A stretch of DNA of 64,000 nt, from positions 434,001 to 498,000 of the forward strand of contig NZ_LMDC01000001.1 of assembly GCF_001425705.1 (NCBI RefSeq), given 5' to 3'. The translations under genes and the position numbers were made by a program. The notes under the pieces are model-generated. The model was not told the origin of the DNA, made no database searches, and worked only from the letters and a program-made list of their open reading frames with translations. The stretch's first letter is position 1, and each line of letters begins with the position of its first letter. Of the stretch, positions 20,666 through 31,900 are shown one piece after another. Origin of the DNA: Pelomonas sp. Root1217 (GTDB lineage: Bacteria > Pseudomonadota > Gammaproteobacteria > Burkholderiales > Burkholderiaceae_C).

Positions 20666-21973
20666 ATGAGTTTTACTAACCAGGAAAAATTCGTCGACAG
20701 TCCACGCCGATGGGCCCTGCGGGGCGATCTGCTGGATTTCACGGCTGCACCACGCTGGGGCGACACCGAGCCACCGGCGGTGCGCTTTGACCGCGACCAC
20801 TGGCTGCTGATCGAGGACGGCCGCATCGTCGGGAGGCAGGCCGCCGAGCCGGATGCCGGTTGGGCGCGCAAGGACCATGCCGGAAAGCTGGTGCTGCCGG
20901 GGTTCATCGACACCCACGTCCACTGCCCGCAGCTGGAGGTCATCGGCTCCTACGGCACCGAGCTGCTGGACTGGCTCAAGCGCTACACCTTCCCCAGCGA
21001 ATGCACCTTTGCCGACCCGGCGCGCAGCCGCGCAGGGGCCGAGGTCTTCCTGGACGCGCTGCTGGCCAGCGGCACGACCTCGGCCGTCGTCTTCCCGACC
21101 GTGCACAAGGTATCGGCCGAGGCCCTGTTCGACAGCGCCGCGGCACGCGGCATGCGCCTCATCACCGGCAAGGTGTTGATGGACCGCCATGCGCCGGACG
21201 GGCTGCGGGACGACGTCGTTCAGGCCGAGAAGGATTGCGTCGACCTCATCGCCCGCTTCCATGGCCGCGACCGCCTGGCGTACGCCGTGACGGTGCGCTT
21301 TGCGCCGACCAGCACGCCCGAGCAACTGGCAATGGCCGGCGCGCTGTGCCGCGCCGATGCCAGCCTCTATATGCAGACCCACGTCGCCGAGAACCGCGCC
21401 GAGGTCGCCTGGGTGGCGGAGCTGTTCCCGGATGCGCGCAGCTACCTGGATGTGTATGAGCGCGTCGGCCTCGTGCACGAGCGCTCGGTGCTGGCCCATG
21501 GCATTTATCTGGACCCGCACGACCGCGTCGTCATCGCTGACCGTGGCGCCCAGGTGGCGCATTGCCCGTCGAGCAATCTATTCCTGGGCAGCGGCCTGTT
21601 CGACTGGCCAGGTGCCGCTTTCAACATCAGCCTGGCTTCGGACGTCGGCGGTGGTACGACGCTCAGCCTGCCCCGCAACATGCTCGATGCCTACAAGGTG
21701 CAGGCCCTGCGCGGCGAGCGCATGACCGCCTGGGTGGCCCTGCATGCCGCCACGCGGGGCGCGGCCGAGGCGCTGCAGCTGGGGCGCGAGATCGGCGGCC
21801 TGTCGGTGGGGCAGACGGCCGACATCTGCGTGTGGGACTGGGCGCAAGGCCCGGTCGCCGAGGCGCGCGACGCGGTGGCGCGCGAGCTGCACGAGCGTGT
21901 CTTTGCGTGGATGACGCTGGCCGACGAGCGCAACCTCGCGGCCTGCTACGTTGCAGGCCAGCAGCGCATTTGA
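20666..21973 (+). CDS. guaD: Guanine deaminase
   Basis: A 435-residue amidohydrolase that converts guanine to xanthine, feeding the divergent xanthine dehydrogenase. Zinc and substrate motifs are visible: PGFIDTHVHCPQLEVIGSYG (HxH), the MQTHVAEN segment, LAHGIYLDPHD and ASDVGGGTTLSL, together with the ADICVWDW ending of the metal-dependent hydrolase composite domain. The ATG at 20666 aligns the WALRGDLLDF segment with the usual N-terminus of bacterial GuaD. There is no good ribosome site. The gene is followed by about 180 bp carrying a palindromic repeat and hairpin. Confidence 0.93.
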   Translation: MSFTNQEKFVDSPRRWALRGDLLDFTAAPRWGDTEPPAVRFDRDHWLLIEDGRIVGRQAAEPDAGWARKDHAGKLVLPGFIDTHVHCPQLEVIGSYGTELLDWLKRYTFPSECTFADPARSRAGAEVFLDALLASGTTSAVVFPTVHKVSAEALFDSAAARGMRLITGKVLMDRHAPDGLRDDVVQAEKDCVDLIARFHGRDRLAYAVTVRFAPTSTPEQLAMAGALCRADASLYMQTHVAENRAEVAWVAELFPDARSYLDVYERVGLVHERSVLAHGIYLDPHDRVVIADRGAQVAHCPSSNLFLGSGLFDWPGAAFNISLASDVGGGTTLSLPRNMLDAYKVQALRGERMTAWVALHAATRGAAEALQLGREIGGLSVGQTADICVWDWAQGPVAEARDAVARELHERVFAWMTLADERNLAACYVAGQQRI

Positions 21974-22004
21974 TGGTGCCCCCAGGGCTGGCCTGAAGCC
22001 CGCC

Positions 22005-22054
22005 TGCCCCCCGAGGGGGTCAAGGCGACTCGGGAACGGCCCAGCGTCGCCTTG
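22005..22054 (+). repeat. GC-rich palindromic intergenic element, copy 2, with hairpin
   Basis: GCCCCCCGAGGGGG followed about 15 bases later by GGGAACGGCCC, the same arrangement as near 54825 and, reversed, near 3766-3850. Downstream, CAAGGCGAC (22021-22029) pairs with GTCGCCTTG (22046-22054), a perfect 9-bp stem around the GGGAACGGCCC part. It follows guaD and could end its transcript. Confidence 0.6.
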
Positions 22055-22152
22055 AACCGCCTGTCCCCCGATTCCGCCGCTTCGTCACAACCCTGATGGG
22101 GGACGGCGGGGCGGCTGGCTAGAGTCTGCCCACTCATTTCAACGGAGACTCC

Positions 22153-24087
22153 ATGAGCCGACCCCTGCTGACCCTCGTCGCTTCCCTGGCCTTGCTGGCT
22201 GGCGCGTCCCAGGCCGCTGTTGCCGCCGACAAGCCGGCCGCTGTCGCCAAGGCGCCCAAGCCCGCCAAGCGCTACACCATCGAGCAGTTCATGGCCACCG
22301 TGAACATCGGTGGCGCCAGCTTCTCGGCCGACGAGAGCCGCATCCTCTTCCACAGCAACGAGACGGGCATCTTCAACGTCTATGCGATGCCGGTGGGCGG
22401 CGGCAAGCCGGTCCAGCTGACGAATTCCAAGACCGACAGTCACTACGCGGTGGGCTTCTTCCCGGGCGATGACCGCTTCCTCTACACCCGCGACCAGGCC
22501 GGCAACGAGCTCAACCATCTCTATGTGCGTGAGCTCGACGGCAGCGAGAAGGACCTGACGCCGGGCGACAAGCTCAAGGCTTCGTTCGCCGGCTGGAGCG
22601 GAGACGACACGGCCTTCTACGTGACGACCAACGAGCGCGATCCGCGCTTCTTCGACCTCTACCGTTTTGATGCCAAGACCTACGCCCGCACGCTGGTCTT
22701 CAAGAACGAGGCCGGCTGGGAGTTGAGCGACATCAGCCGCGACGGCCGCTGGCTGGCGGTGGGCAAGATCAACACGACGGCCGACTCCGACGTGCACCTG
22801 GTCGACCTGAAGAGTGGCGAGGTCAAGCACATCACCAAGCACCAGGGCGTGGCCAACTACACGCCGCAGGACTTCACGCCCGACAGCCGCGAGCTGCTGA
22901 TGACCAGCAACGACGGCGGTGAGTTCACGCGCGTCATCGGCTACGACCTGGCCAGCGGCGCGACCCGCGAGATCGAGAAGGCTGATTGGGACGTGGACTA
23001 CACGGCCTTCTCCAAGGACGGCCGCTACCGCATCACCGGCATCAATGCCGACGCCAGCATCGCGCTGCGCCTGTACCGCGACGGCAAACCGATGGCGCTG
23101 CCCCAGCTACCCGGCGGCGACGTGCGCGGCGTGACCTTCTCCCGCAGCGGCAAGCGCATGGCCTTCTACGTGAACGGCGACCGCTCGCCCAGCAACCTGT
23201 TCGTCGCCGACGTCGGCTCCAACGCCGAGCCGAAGCAGCTGACCCAGAGCCTGTCCAAGGACATCGATCCGGCCGAGTTGGTGGACGCCTCCATCGCCCG
23301 CTTCAAGAGCTTCGACGGCATGGTCGTCCCGTCCGTCTACATGTTGCCCAAGGAAGCCTCGCCGACCCACAAGGTGCCGGCCATCGTCTGGGTGCATGGC
23401 GGCCCCGGCGGCCAGACCAAGCGCGGCTACTCGGCGCTGATGCAGTACTTCGTCAACAACGGCTATGCGGTGCTGGGCATCAACAACCGCGGCAGCTCGG
23501 GTTATGGCAAGAGCTTCTTCACGGCCGACGACGGCAAGCATGGCCGCGAGCCGCTGTGGGACTGCATCGAGGCCAAGACCTTCCTGGCCAGCACCGGCGT
23601 CATCGACCCCGAGCGCATCGGCATCGTCGGCGGCAGCTATGGCGGCTATATGGTGCTGTCGGCCATGGCCTTCCGGCCCGAGGCCTTCAAGGTCGGCATC
23701 GACATCTTTGGCGTCAGCAACTGGCTGCGCACGCTGGAGAGCATCCCGCCCTATTGGGAGAGCTTCCGCCTGGCGCTGTACCAGGAAGTGGGTGACCCGG
23801 TGAAGGACCGCGAGCGCCTGATGGCCACGTCACCGTTGTTCCACGCCAGCGAGATCAAGAGGCCGCTGATGGTCATCCAAGGCGCCAATGACCCACGCGT
23901 CATCAAGCCCGAGAGCGACGACATCGTCGCGGCCGTCAAGAAGAACGGCGTGCCGGTGGACTATCTCGTGTTCGACGACGAGGGGCATGGCTTCTCGAAG
24001 AAGAAGAACACGCTGGAGGCCAACCGCCGCATGGTCGAGTTCTTGGATAAATACCTGAAGCCTGGCATCAGTCAGCCGGTCAAGTAA
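22153..24087 (+). CDS. S9 family prolyl-oligopeptidase-like peptidase, exported
   Basis: A 644-residue serine peptidase with an N-terminal signal peptide (MSRPLLTLVASLALLAGASQ up to about residue 25). A beta-propeller of WD/TolB-like repeats (residues about 45-370) gates the active site. The alpha/beta-hydrolase domain contains VWVHGGPGGQTKRGYSALMQ, the nucleophile elbow GGSYGGYM with Ser495, an NDPRV segment with the likely Asp, and DDEGHGFSKKKN with the catalytic His. It probably trims peptides in the periplasm. GGAGAC lies upstream of the ATG. The small membrane-protein gene follows 13 bp later and is likely cotranscribed. Confidence 0.9.
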   Translation: MSRPLLTLVASLALLAGASQAAVAADKPAAVAKAPKPAKRYTIEQFMATVNIGGASFSADESRILFHSNETGIFNVYAMPVGGGKPVQLTNSKTDSHYAVGFFPGDDRFLYTRDQAGNELNHLYVRELDGSEKDLTPGDKLKASFAGWSGDDTAFYVTTNERDPRFFDLYRFDAKTYARTLVFKNEAGWELSDISRDGRWLAVGKINTTADSDVHLVDLKSGEVKHITKHQGVANYTPQDFTPDSRELLMTSNDGGEFTRVIGYDLASGATREIEKADWDVDYTAFSKDGRYRITGINADASIALRLYRDGKPMALPQLPGGDVRGVTFSRSGKRMAFYVNGDRSPSNLFVADVGSNAEPKQLTQSLSKDIDPAELVDASIARFKSFDGMVVPSVYMLPKEASPTHKVPAIVWVHGGPGGQTKRGYSALMQYFVNNGYAVLGINNRGSSGYGKSFFTADDGKHGREPLWDCIEAKTFLASTGVIDPERIGIVGGSYGGYMVLSAMAFRPEAFKVGIDIFGVSNWLRTLESIPPYWESFRLALYQEVGDPVKDRERLMATSPLFHASEIKRPLMVIQGANDPRVIKPESDDIVAAVKKNGVPVDYLVFDDEGHGFSKKKNTLEANRRMVEFLDKYLKPGISQPVK

Positions 24088-24100
24088 GAAGGAGTCCGCG

Positions 24101-24292
24101 ATGTTCAGCTTCCTGCTCTGGTGCATCTTGTTCGTGATCTGCTGGCCGCTGGCCATTCTGGCGCTGCTGTTGTGGCCGCTGGTCTGGCTGATCACGTTGC
24201 CCTTCAGGTTGCTGGGCATCGCCGTCGACGGCGCCTTCGGGCTGCTGCGCGCCATCGTCATGCTGCCGGCGCGGGTGCTGGGCGGGCGGTAG
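24101..24292 (+). CDS. Small hydrophobic membrane protein (63 aa)
   Basis: A 63-residue protein with two closely spaced hydrophobic stretches (about residues 2-25 and 27-48), rich in Leu, Trp and Ile, ending in a short basic tail (MLPARVLGGR). No family is recognised. The GAAGGAG ribosome site eight bases before the ATG and the 13-bp gap from the S9 peptidase stop argue that it is real and in the same transcript. It may be a membrane helper or simply an uncharacterised small protein. Confidence 0.6.
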   Translation: MFSFLLWCILFVICWPLAILALLLWPLVWLITLPFRLLGIAVDGAFGLLRAIVMLPARVLGGR

Positions 24293-24401
24293 CCGGGCGA
24301 GGGGTTGGGGGCGCCAGAGTTGCCTTGCACAATGATTTCCAGGCACCGAATCGGTGCCAGAATCCTTGCCTTCTCCATAACGCTTCAGCTGCGCCGACGC
24401 T

Positions 24402-25166
24402 GTGACGCTTCAGCACATTGCCGTTGTCGATGACGAAACAGCGATCACAGAGCTGCTTGGTCGCTATTTGCCTGGGCACGGCTTTCGCACGACGCAATTG
24501 CATTCGGGCCGTGCGCTGATGGAGCTGATGGCCAGCGATCCGCCGGAGCTGGTCCTGCTGGACTTGGGCCTGCCCGGTGAGGACGGCTTCGCCATCGCGC
24601 GCCAGCTGCGCGAGCACTGGCGTTGCGGCCTGGTCATCATCACGGGGCGCGGCGACTCGGTCGACAAGGTCGTGGGCCTGGAAGTCGGCGCCGATGACTA
24701 CGTCACCAAGCCTTTCGACCTGCGCGAGTTGGTCGCGCGCATCAAGGCCGTGTTGCGGCGCATGGAGCCGCAGCCGTTGGCCTCTGGACAGCCGGCCGGG
24801 CAGGCGCCCCGGCAGGTGGCCAGCGCCTCGGGTGGCGAGTACCTGACATTTCTCGGCTGGCAGCTCGACCTGGCCGCCCGGCGCCTTGACGATCCGAACG
24901 GCGAGGAGGTGCGGCTCACCAGCGGCGAGTTCTCCTTGCTCGCGGCCCTGGCCCAGCATGCGGGCCGCGTGCTGTCCCGCGACTTTTTGCTGGAACAGAC
25001 GCGGGGCCGGGAGGCGGCGCCCTTTGACCGCACGATCGACGTGCAGATCGGACGCCTGCGCAAGAAGCTGGAAGTCGATGCGGAGAATCCACAGATCATC
25101 AAGTCGGTCCGCGGCGCCGGCTACATCTTCGTTCCGCCCATCGGCTCCGCACGGGCTAAAACCTGA
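24402..25166 (+). CDS. OmpR-type response regulator
   Basis: A 254-residue regulator: receiver domain with acidic pocket VVDDE (residues 8-12), phosphoacceptor Asp54 (LVLLDLGLPGEDG), Thr in IITGRGD and Lys in DYVTKPFDLREL, then a winged helix (about 155-250; VRLTSGEFSLLAALAQHAGR, RTIDVQIGRLRKKLE, IKSVRGAGYIF). All phosphorylation residues are normal. The GTG at 24402 is the best start, though without a clear ribosome site. Its stop overlaps the ATG of the hybrid histidine kinase by one base (TGATG), so the two form a coupled two-component pair. Confidence 0.9.
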   Translation: MTLQHIAVVDDETAITELLGRYLPGHGFRTTQLHSGRALMELMASDPPELVLLDLGLPGEDGFAIARQLREHWRCGLVIITGRGDSVDKVVGLEVGADDYVTKPFDLRELVARIKAVLRRMEPQPLASGQPAGQAPRQVASASGGEYLTFLGWQLDLAARRLDDPNGEEVRLTSGEFSLLAALAQHAGRVLSRDFLLEQTRGREAAPFDRTIDVQIGRLRKKLEVDAENPQIIKSVRGAGYIFVPPIGSARAKT

Positions 25167-27229
25167 TGGCTGGAACGCCTCTCGCCAACCAGCCGACGCC
25201 GCAGCCCGTCGATGACCTGACCGTCTACCGCTCGCTGTTTTCCGCCTATCCGGATGCCCTGCTGCTGGTGGACGCCGCAGGCCTGATCGTGCGGGCCAAT
25301 CCCGCGGCGGCGGCGCTGCTGGGGTACTCGATGGAGGAGCTCGTCGGCACGAGCGTGGACGAGCTGGTGCCCGACAGCATTCGCCCCCGCCACGCGTCAT
25401 ACCGGCAGGCCTATGGTCACGCGCCGCGCGCTCGGCCGATGGGCACGCAGATGGAGCTGGTAGCCCGGCGGCGCGATGGCAGCGAGGTGATGGTGGAAAT
25501 CGCGCTGAGCCCGTTACAGGACCACGGCCTGCCCTTCGTGGTTGCCGCGATCCGCGGCATCGGTGGCTATCCGCGCGTCAAACAGGCGTTGCAGCGGGCG
25601 CGCTATAGCGAGCATCTGGCACAGCTCGGCCGCCTGGCCGTCGACGCACGCGATCCGCAGCAGCTGTTGCAGCAGGTGCCGGCCATTGCCGCCGAGGCGC
25701 TGGAAGTCGAGATGGCGCTCGTGTTCCTGCTGGAAAGCAACCGGCTTGAACTTCGCGTCGCCGGCGGCGTGGGGCTGATTGCCGGCGAGTCGCTGGGTCG
25801 CATCGTGCCCAATCGCGGCGACACACCGCTTGGCGTCGTGCTGAGCCAGGGCCGATCGGTCGTGGTCGAGGATTTCCGCGCAGAACAACGCTATGCGGTG
25901 CCCCCCGACTATCTCGAGGCGGGGTTGGTCAGCGCATTGGCGGTGCCGCTGCTGGACCGCGGTCGCGTCATTGGCGCCTTGAAGGTTCGTTCTCGCCAGT
26001 CGAAGCGGTTCGGCGACGATGAACAGCGCTTCCTTGAGTCACTGGCCAATCTGCTGGTCACCTGCCTGCAGCGGGCGCAGACCGAGGAGGCGCTGAGCCA
26101 TGCCCAGCGCCTCGAAAGTGTTGGCCAGCTGACGGGCGGCATTGCCCACGACTTCAACAACCTGCTGACCGTCATCCAAGGGAATCTACAGGTGCTGGAG
26201 GAGCTGCCGGCACTGGCGCAGGACGGTGGCGCCCTACAACTGGTGAGCGCCGCGATGCGCGCATCCAAGCGCGGCGCGGAGCTGACCGGCAAGCTGCTGG
26301 CCTTCTCGCGCCGCCAGGTGCTGCAGCCCAGCGCGGTCGACGTGCATGGCCTGCTGCACCCGCTGTCGGACATGCTGCGCCGCACATTGGACCAGCGCAT
26401 CCGCATCAGCGTCGATGTCGCGCCGGACTGCCCCCTGGCGCTGGCCGACGCGGGCCAGTTGGAAGCTGCCCTGCTCAACATCGCGATCAATGCGCGCGAC
26501 GCGATGCTCGACGGCGGCGATCTGCGTTTTTCCGCGGCAGATGCGGGGATGCTGCCGACGGGCCTGCGGGACGAGCTTGGCGAAGGGCGATTCGTCTGTA
26601 TCGCCGTCACCGACACCGGCACCGGCATGCCGGAAGCGGTGAAGGAGCGCGCCTTCGAGCCCTTCTTCACAACCAAGCAGGCCGGCCGCGGCACGGGCCT
26701 GGGGTTGAGTGCCGTCTACGGCTTCGTCAAGCAGTCGCAGGGCGCCGTTGCATTGGAAAGCACGACCGGCCTTGGCACGACGATCAGCCTGTACCTGCCG
26801 GTGCCGCACGATGCCCAGATGGGGACTCAGGACGGCGACCACACCGGGCAAGCGGTGCCGGCGGGGCTGAAGGTGCTGGTAGTTGAAGACGATGCCGAGG
26901 TGCGCGCCGTGGCGCAGCACTTCCTGGCCGGCCTGGGTTGCGTGTTCAGCGTCTGCTCGAGCGCCGAGCAGGCGCTGCAACTGCTGACGCCGCAAGCCGA
27001 TTTCGACCTGCTGCTGACCGACATCGCGCTGGGTGCCGGCATGCGCGGCACCGAGCTGGCCCGCATCGCCCAGCAGCGGCTGCCGCAGCTGGCCATCCTG
27101 TTGATGTCGGGGTTCTCCGCCGAACTGCTGGATGCCGACCGCGAGTCCCCGGCCGACTGGGAACTACTGCCAAAACCCTACAGCCGCGGCCAGCTGGCGC
27201 AGGCGATGGCCCGCGTGTTGGCGGCCTAA
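25166..27229 (+). CDS. Hybrid sensor histidine kinase (PAS-GAF-HisKA-HATPase-REC)
   Basis: A 687-residue soluble kinase with no transmembrane segment. Domains in order are PAS (about 20-135; [37 protein letters not shown]), GAF (about 150-290), HisKA with phospho-His near residue 327 ([16 protein letters not shown]), HATPase ([32 protein letters not shown]) and a C-terminal receiver ([12 protein letters not shown], phospho-Asp near 618 in LLLTDIALG). The layout is that of a cytosolic sensor of a small ligand or redox state; PAS ligand is unknown. It is translationally coupled to the preceding response regulator and converges on the Aer-like gene, the stop codons overlapping. Confidence 0.9.
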   Translation: MAGTPLANQPTPQPVDDLTVYRSLFSAYPDALLLVDAAGLIVRANPAAAALLGYSMEELVGTSVDELVPDSIRPRHASYRQAYGHAPRARPMGTQMELVARRRDGSEVMVEIALSPLQDHGLPFVVAAIRGIGGYPRVKQALQRARYSEHLAQLGRLAVDARDPQQLLQQVPAIAAEALEVEMALVFLLESNRLELRVAGGVGLIAGESLGRIVPNRGDTPLGVVLSQGRSVVVEDFRAEQRYAVPPDYLEAGLVSALAVPLLDRGRVIGALKVRSRQSKRFGDDEQRFLESLANLLVTCLQRAQTEEALSHAQRLESVGQLTGGIAHDFNNLLTVIQGNLQVLEELPALAQDGGALQLVSAAMRASKRGAELTGKLLAFSRRQVLQPSAVDVHGLLHPLSDMLRRTLDQRIRISVDVAPDCPLALADAGQLEAALLNIAINARDAMLDGGDLRFSAADAGMLPTGLRDELGEGRFVCIAVTDTGTGMPEAVKERAFEPFFTTKQAGRGTGLGLSAVYGFVKQSQGAVALESTTGLGTTISLYLPVPHDAQMGTQDGDHTGQAVPAGLKVLVVEDDAEVRAVAQHFLAGLGCVFSVCSSAEQALQLLTPQADFDLLLTDIALGAGMRGTELARIAQQRLPQLAILLMSGFSAELLDADRESPADWELLPKPYSRGQLAQAMARVLAA

Positions 27230-28836
27230 GCCGAGCGCAGCCGGGCAGCGCGCCGCAGATCGACGGCGTCGGGCTGGATTCGCGCGGCAGGCCCCCGCTC
27301 CAAACGGAACACGCGCAATGCGGCATTCACCTCTTCGGACTGCGCCAGCATCTGCTGCGCGGAGCCGGACAGCTGCTGCACCAGGCCGGCGTTCTGCTGG
27401 GTGAAGCCGTCCATCTGCTGGATGACTTCGTGTATCTGCGAGATGCCCAGCAACTGCTCGCGGGCACCGCGGTCGATGTCGCCGATCAGGTTGGCGAAGT
27501 TCTGCACGGCCTTGAGCGTCGTGTCGATGCTGGAGCGGGCACTGTCGGTCTGGCGCTCCGCCGCCTGCACCTGCTCGGTGGAGTCCAGGATCAGCTGCTT
27601 GATCTCGCGGGCCGCGGTGGAACTGCGCTGCGCCAGCGCCCGCACTTCGCCGGCAACCACCGCGAAGCCTCGTCCGTGCTCGCCCGCCCGGGCCGACTCC
27701 ACCGCAGCGTTGAGCGCCAGGATGTTGGTCTGGAAGGCGATGCTGTCGATCACCTGGATGATGTCGGCGATCTTCTGCGACGAGCGCGCGATGCCGCCCA
27801 TGGTCTCGGTCACCGAATGGACGACATCGGCGCTGCGCCTCGAGACGGCATTGAGCTCGGTGGCCACGCCGCTGGCCTGGTGCGTGCTGTCGCTGCTCTG
27901 GCGCACCGTGGCGGTGATCTGCTCCATGCTGGCCGCGGCCTCCTCGAGGCTTGCGGCCTGCGACTCGGTACGCTGGGCGAGGTCCCGGTTGCCTTGCGCG
28001 ATCTCGCGGCTGACGCGGTTCATCTGTTCCAGCTCGACCCGCGTGTCGGACACCAGCGAACGGATGTTGATTGCCAGCTGTTTCAGCGCCTGCTCGAGCC
28101 CACGCCCTTGGCTGTTGCTGCCGGCTTCGAGGCTGGCGCAGAGGTCGCCCGCGGCGAGCTGGTTGGCAAACCGCTCGATGTGAGCCAGCCCCTGGCGCAG
28201 CCGCTGCTGCATCAGCGCCGCCGCCGCGCCCGCGGCCAGCACCACCGCGCCGGCCGCCAGCCAGGTATCCTGACCCGCCAACGCCCAGCCCAAGGCGCCC
28301 ACGGCGGCATAGCCCGGCACATGGCGCAGCCAGGGCATCGAAGTCAGCAGGCCGCCCAGCCGCCCGCGCCAGTCGCGCCGCTGCAGCTGGCCGCCGCTCA
28401 GCACGTGAACCAGCTTGCCGGCTCGCTGCTCATCGCACATGAGTGCATAGAGGTTCTCGGCCGCCTCGATCTCTGCGCGGCTGGCGCGGGAACGCACCGA
28501 CATATAGGCCACTGGCCGGCCGTCCTCCACCAGCGGCGTCACGTTGGCCCGTACCCAATAGTGGTCACCGTCCTTGCGGCGGTTCTTCACCACGCCAGAC
28601 CAGGGCTGGCCAGCGGCGATCGTCGCCCACATGTCGCGGAAGGCCTCCGGTGGCATGCCGGGATGGCGGATCAGGTTGTGCGGTTGGCCGAGCAGTTCGT
28701 CGCGCGGATAGCCGCTCACCTCCACGAAGGCCGCGTTGCAATGCAGGATGCGGCCCTTCAGATCGGTGGTGGAGACCAGGTTGTGATCGGTGGGAAGCAG
28801 GTATTCGCGATCGCTGACCGGTAGATTGGTGCGCAC
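27226..28836 (-). CDS. Aer-like methyl-accepting chemotaxis protein with PAS domain
   Basis: A 536-residue chemoreceptor. The N-terminal PAS domain (1-115) has VSTTDLKGRILHCNAAFVEV, then SGYPRDELLGQPHNLIRHPG and MPPEAFRDMWATIAAGQPWS, the signature of Aer-type FAD-PAS sensors. One or two hydrophobic segments (about 165-210) anchor it without a periplasmic sensor domain. A HAMP-like linker is followed by the signalling hairpin ([20 protein letters not shown], then [20 protein letters not shown]). It probably mediates aerotaxis or energy taxis. The start is GTG at 28836 with AAGGAG six to eight bases upstream. It lies 78 bp beyond the GGDEF-EAL gene on the same strand, in line with the FNR-like regulator. 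Confidence 0.9.
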   Translation of the reverse strand: MRTNLPVSDREYLLPTDHNLVSTTDLKGRILHCNAAFVEVSGYPRDELLGQPHNLIRHPGMPPEAFRDMWATIAAGQPWSGVVKNRRKDGDHYWVRANVTPLVEDGRPVAYMSVRSRASRAEIEAAENLYALMCDEQRAGKLVHVLSGGQLQRRDWRGRLGGLLTSMPWLRHVPGYAAVGALGWALAGQDTWLAAGAVVLAAGAAAALMQQRLRQGLAHIERFANQLAAGDLCASLEAGSNSQGRGLEQALKQLAINIRSLVSDTRVELEQMNRVSREIAQGNRDLAQRTESQAASLEEAAASMEQITATVRQSSDSTHQASGVATELNAVSRRSADVVHSVTETMGGIARSSQKIADIIQVIDSIAFQTNILALNAAVESARAGEHGRGFAVVAGEVRALAQRSSTAAREIKQLILDSTEQVQAAERQTDSARSSIDTTLKAVQNFANLIGDIDRGAREQLLGISQIHEVIQQMDGFTQQNAGLVQQLSGSAQQMLAQSEEVNAALRVFRLERGPAARIQPDAVDLRRAARLRSA

Positions 28837-28914
28837 GGAAATCTCCTTGCCGCAAAGACGGTGCGGCGGTCTGGGTAAAAGGTGGGCGCCAGGGGCCCAA
28901 AGAGGTGGGGCGCT

Positions 28915-31900
28915 TCAAGACAGGCTCATCGCGACGGCGTCGGTGGCCAACAGGTGCTGGAGAGATTCGGCCGGCGCCGGACGGCCGAAGTGGTATCCCT
29001 GCATCTCGTCGCAGCCGCGCTGGCACAGGTAGTCCCGCTGCTGTGCGGTTTCCACGCCCTCGGCCACCACGCGCAGATGCAGCCGGTGAGCCAGTGCAAT
29101 CACGGCATCGACCAGGGCCGCGCCGTCGGGCTGCTCGCCGATGCGGCGCGTGAACGACTGGTCGATCTTCAGCGAGTCGATCGGGAACTGCTGCAGGTAG
29201 GCCAGGCTGGAGTAACCGGTGCCAAAGTCGTCCAGCGACAGCTTGACCCAGAGGGCCTTGATCCGCTTGAGCATGCCGATCGCGGCGCCGGGGTCGGTGA
29301 TCAGCATGCCTTCGGTGATCTCGATCTCCAGCCACTGCGCGTCGACCTGATGGCGCTGAAGGGCGCGGGCCACCACCTGGTCCAGGTCACCGGCGGCGAA
29401 CTGCCGCGCCGCGACGTTGACCGCTATGCGCACCACGGGCTGGCCGGCATCCATCCAGGCGCGGATCTGGCGGCATGCCGCGTCGATGACCCAGCCGCCA
29501 ATGGCCAGGATCAGGCTGCTCTGCTCGGCCACCGGGATGAACTGGCTCGGTGGCACCAGTCCGATGCCGCTGCGCTGCCAGCGCAGCAGGGCCTCGGCGC
29601 CGACGACCTCGCCGCTGCTGGCATCCACCTTGGGCTGGTAGTGCAGCAGCAGCTCGTCGCGTTCGATGGCGCGGCTCAGTGCGGCTTCCAGGTCCAGCTT
29701 GGTCCGAGCCTCGGTATTCATGTCATCCGTATAGAAGCAGAACTGGTTGCGGCCCAATTCCTTGGCGCGATTCATCGCCGCATCCGCGTCACGCAGCAAC
29801 TCGACCGCGGTGGGGTTGCCTTCGTCGGGGAACATGCTGATGCCGATGCTGGCCGTCAGGTAGGCATCCTGCCCACACGACAGCGCCATCGGCGCGGCGA
29901 TGGTCGCCAGCAGGCCGCGCGCGAGCACGGCAATGCTGGTGTTGTCCATGTTGGCTTCGAGGATGACCAGGAACTCGTCGCCGCCGAGCCGGCCCAGGAA
30001 GTCCTCATGGCGCAGGCGCGCCTGCAGGCGCGCGGCCACGCAGACCAGCAATTCGTCGCCGGCCGGGTGCCCCAGGCCGTCGTTGACCGTCTTGAAGCCA
30101 TCGAGATCGATGACCAGCAGCGCCGCGCGGCTCTCGCGCCGATGTGAGCGGGCCAGCGCATCCTCGAGCCGCCTCTGCAGTTGAACGCGGTTGGGCAGGC
30201 GTGTCAGCGGGTCGTTGTGGACCAGCCAGTCGGTCTGGGCCTCGCTGTGCTTGAGGCGGCTGATGTCGGTGAACACGCCGACGTAGTGGGTCACTGCCGC
30301 GTCGTCGTCGCGCACCGCGCTGATGGTCAACCATTCCGGATAGACCTCGCCGCCCTTGCGGCGGTTCCAGATCTCGCCCTGCCAGTGCCCGCTGGCATCG
30401 AGCGCGGCCCACATCCGCTGATAGAACTCCGCGTCGTGCCGGCCGGACTTCAGCAGCTTGAGGCTGGCGCCGATGGCCTCTTGCGCGTTGTAGCCGGTGA
30501 TGGTCGTGAACGAGTGGTTGATCGATTGGATGCGGCCCCGTGAGTCGGTGATGATGACGCCGTCGCGGACGTCCTCGAAGACCGTGGCCCACTGGCGCAC
30601 ACGCTGCTGCATGTCGCGGCGCTCGGTGATGTCGCTGGAGACGCTGTAGATGCCCATCGTGCGGCCTTCGTCATCGATCAGCTTGCCCTTGGTGCAGGCG
30701 TAGATGCGGTCGCCGTCGGGCAGCGTCAGGCGCGTCTCGAGGCAGACTGGCTTGTCGGCCCGCAGTGCTGCCGCGTCGTCCTTGAGCAGCTGGCGCACCT
30801 GCTCGGCGGGGAACAGGCCCGTGGAATCGAAGCCGATCAGTTGCTCCGGGCTTCGCCCCAGCGCCCGGCACAGCGCGCGGTTCACGAACAGGTAGCGGCC
30901 CTCGAGATCCTTGGCGAAGATGACGTCGGTTGAACAGTTGGCGATGGCCTCGGCGATCTTCCAGGCCCGCTCCTTTTCCTGGCTTGCCACCGCCATGCGT
31001 GCGGCTGCCAGCAGTTCGCGCCGCTTCAGCGTAGCGCAGGTGAAGGCGCCCGCGGCCAGCACGGCCAGCAAGTTCACCAGAGCCAGCGTCGTCGCATCGG
31101 CGATGCTGTTGCCCTGCAGCGTATCGCGCGGCGCCTGGACGGCGACAAACCAGCCGGAGTTGCGGATCCGGGCCGCAACCGCAGCATGGGCAACTTCGCC
31201 GCGATCCAGGCCGTCCATGAGCGAACCGGCCAGCGACGGATCCCCGGACAAGGCGGTCAGCGCTCTGCGGGAGGTGTTTTGTGCCAGCGCGAACGGCGTG
31301 TCGGAACCGTCGATGGCCACGGCCGGCAGACCCCGTACGGCGGGGCGGAAGAACAGCGTTTCGGGGGCGCCATTGCCGGAGCCCGACGTCAGCTGCGGCA
31401 GCAGCGTGCGGCGCGGCGCGGTGCGCAGCAGCAAGACGGTCTCCAGACGACCGTCCGCGCTCGGCAGTGGCACGAAGAGGTCGAACTGCAGGCTGGCGGG
31501 GTCACCCACCTCGGCCTGGAAGTCGCCGTTGGAAGGCAGCCCGCTTTGCAGTGCCGAGCCAACCCCGCGCGCCATGGCCGCATCGACATGCCGCGCGGTG
31601 CCGTCTGGCGCCAACAGCAGCCTGGCGTGCTCGTCGAACAGCAGCGCGTCGGCGTAGCGCGTGGAAGCCAGCAGCAACAGCAGTTCCTTCCTCATCTCTG
31701 CCGCCATCGCCTCATCGGGGCTGCGGCGCCAGCGCAGCAGGCTGGCGCGCAACTGGGGGTCGGTGGCAAGCCGGCGGGCGTCCTCCGTGCGCTGCTCGAT
31801 CCAGCCCTGGACGATCTCGGCCTTCAGCTCGGCCTCGCGGCGCAGCTGCGCGACCTGTTGCTCGTACGACATGTGGGTCGATCTGGCGTAGCCCATCAGG

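Noticed and set aside
24293-24401. Further 5' extension of the OmpR-type regulator
   Set aside because: The receiver domain begins immediately after the chosen GTG, and upstream sequence reads as non-coding.
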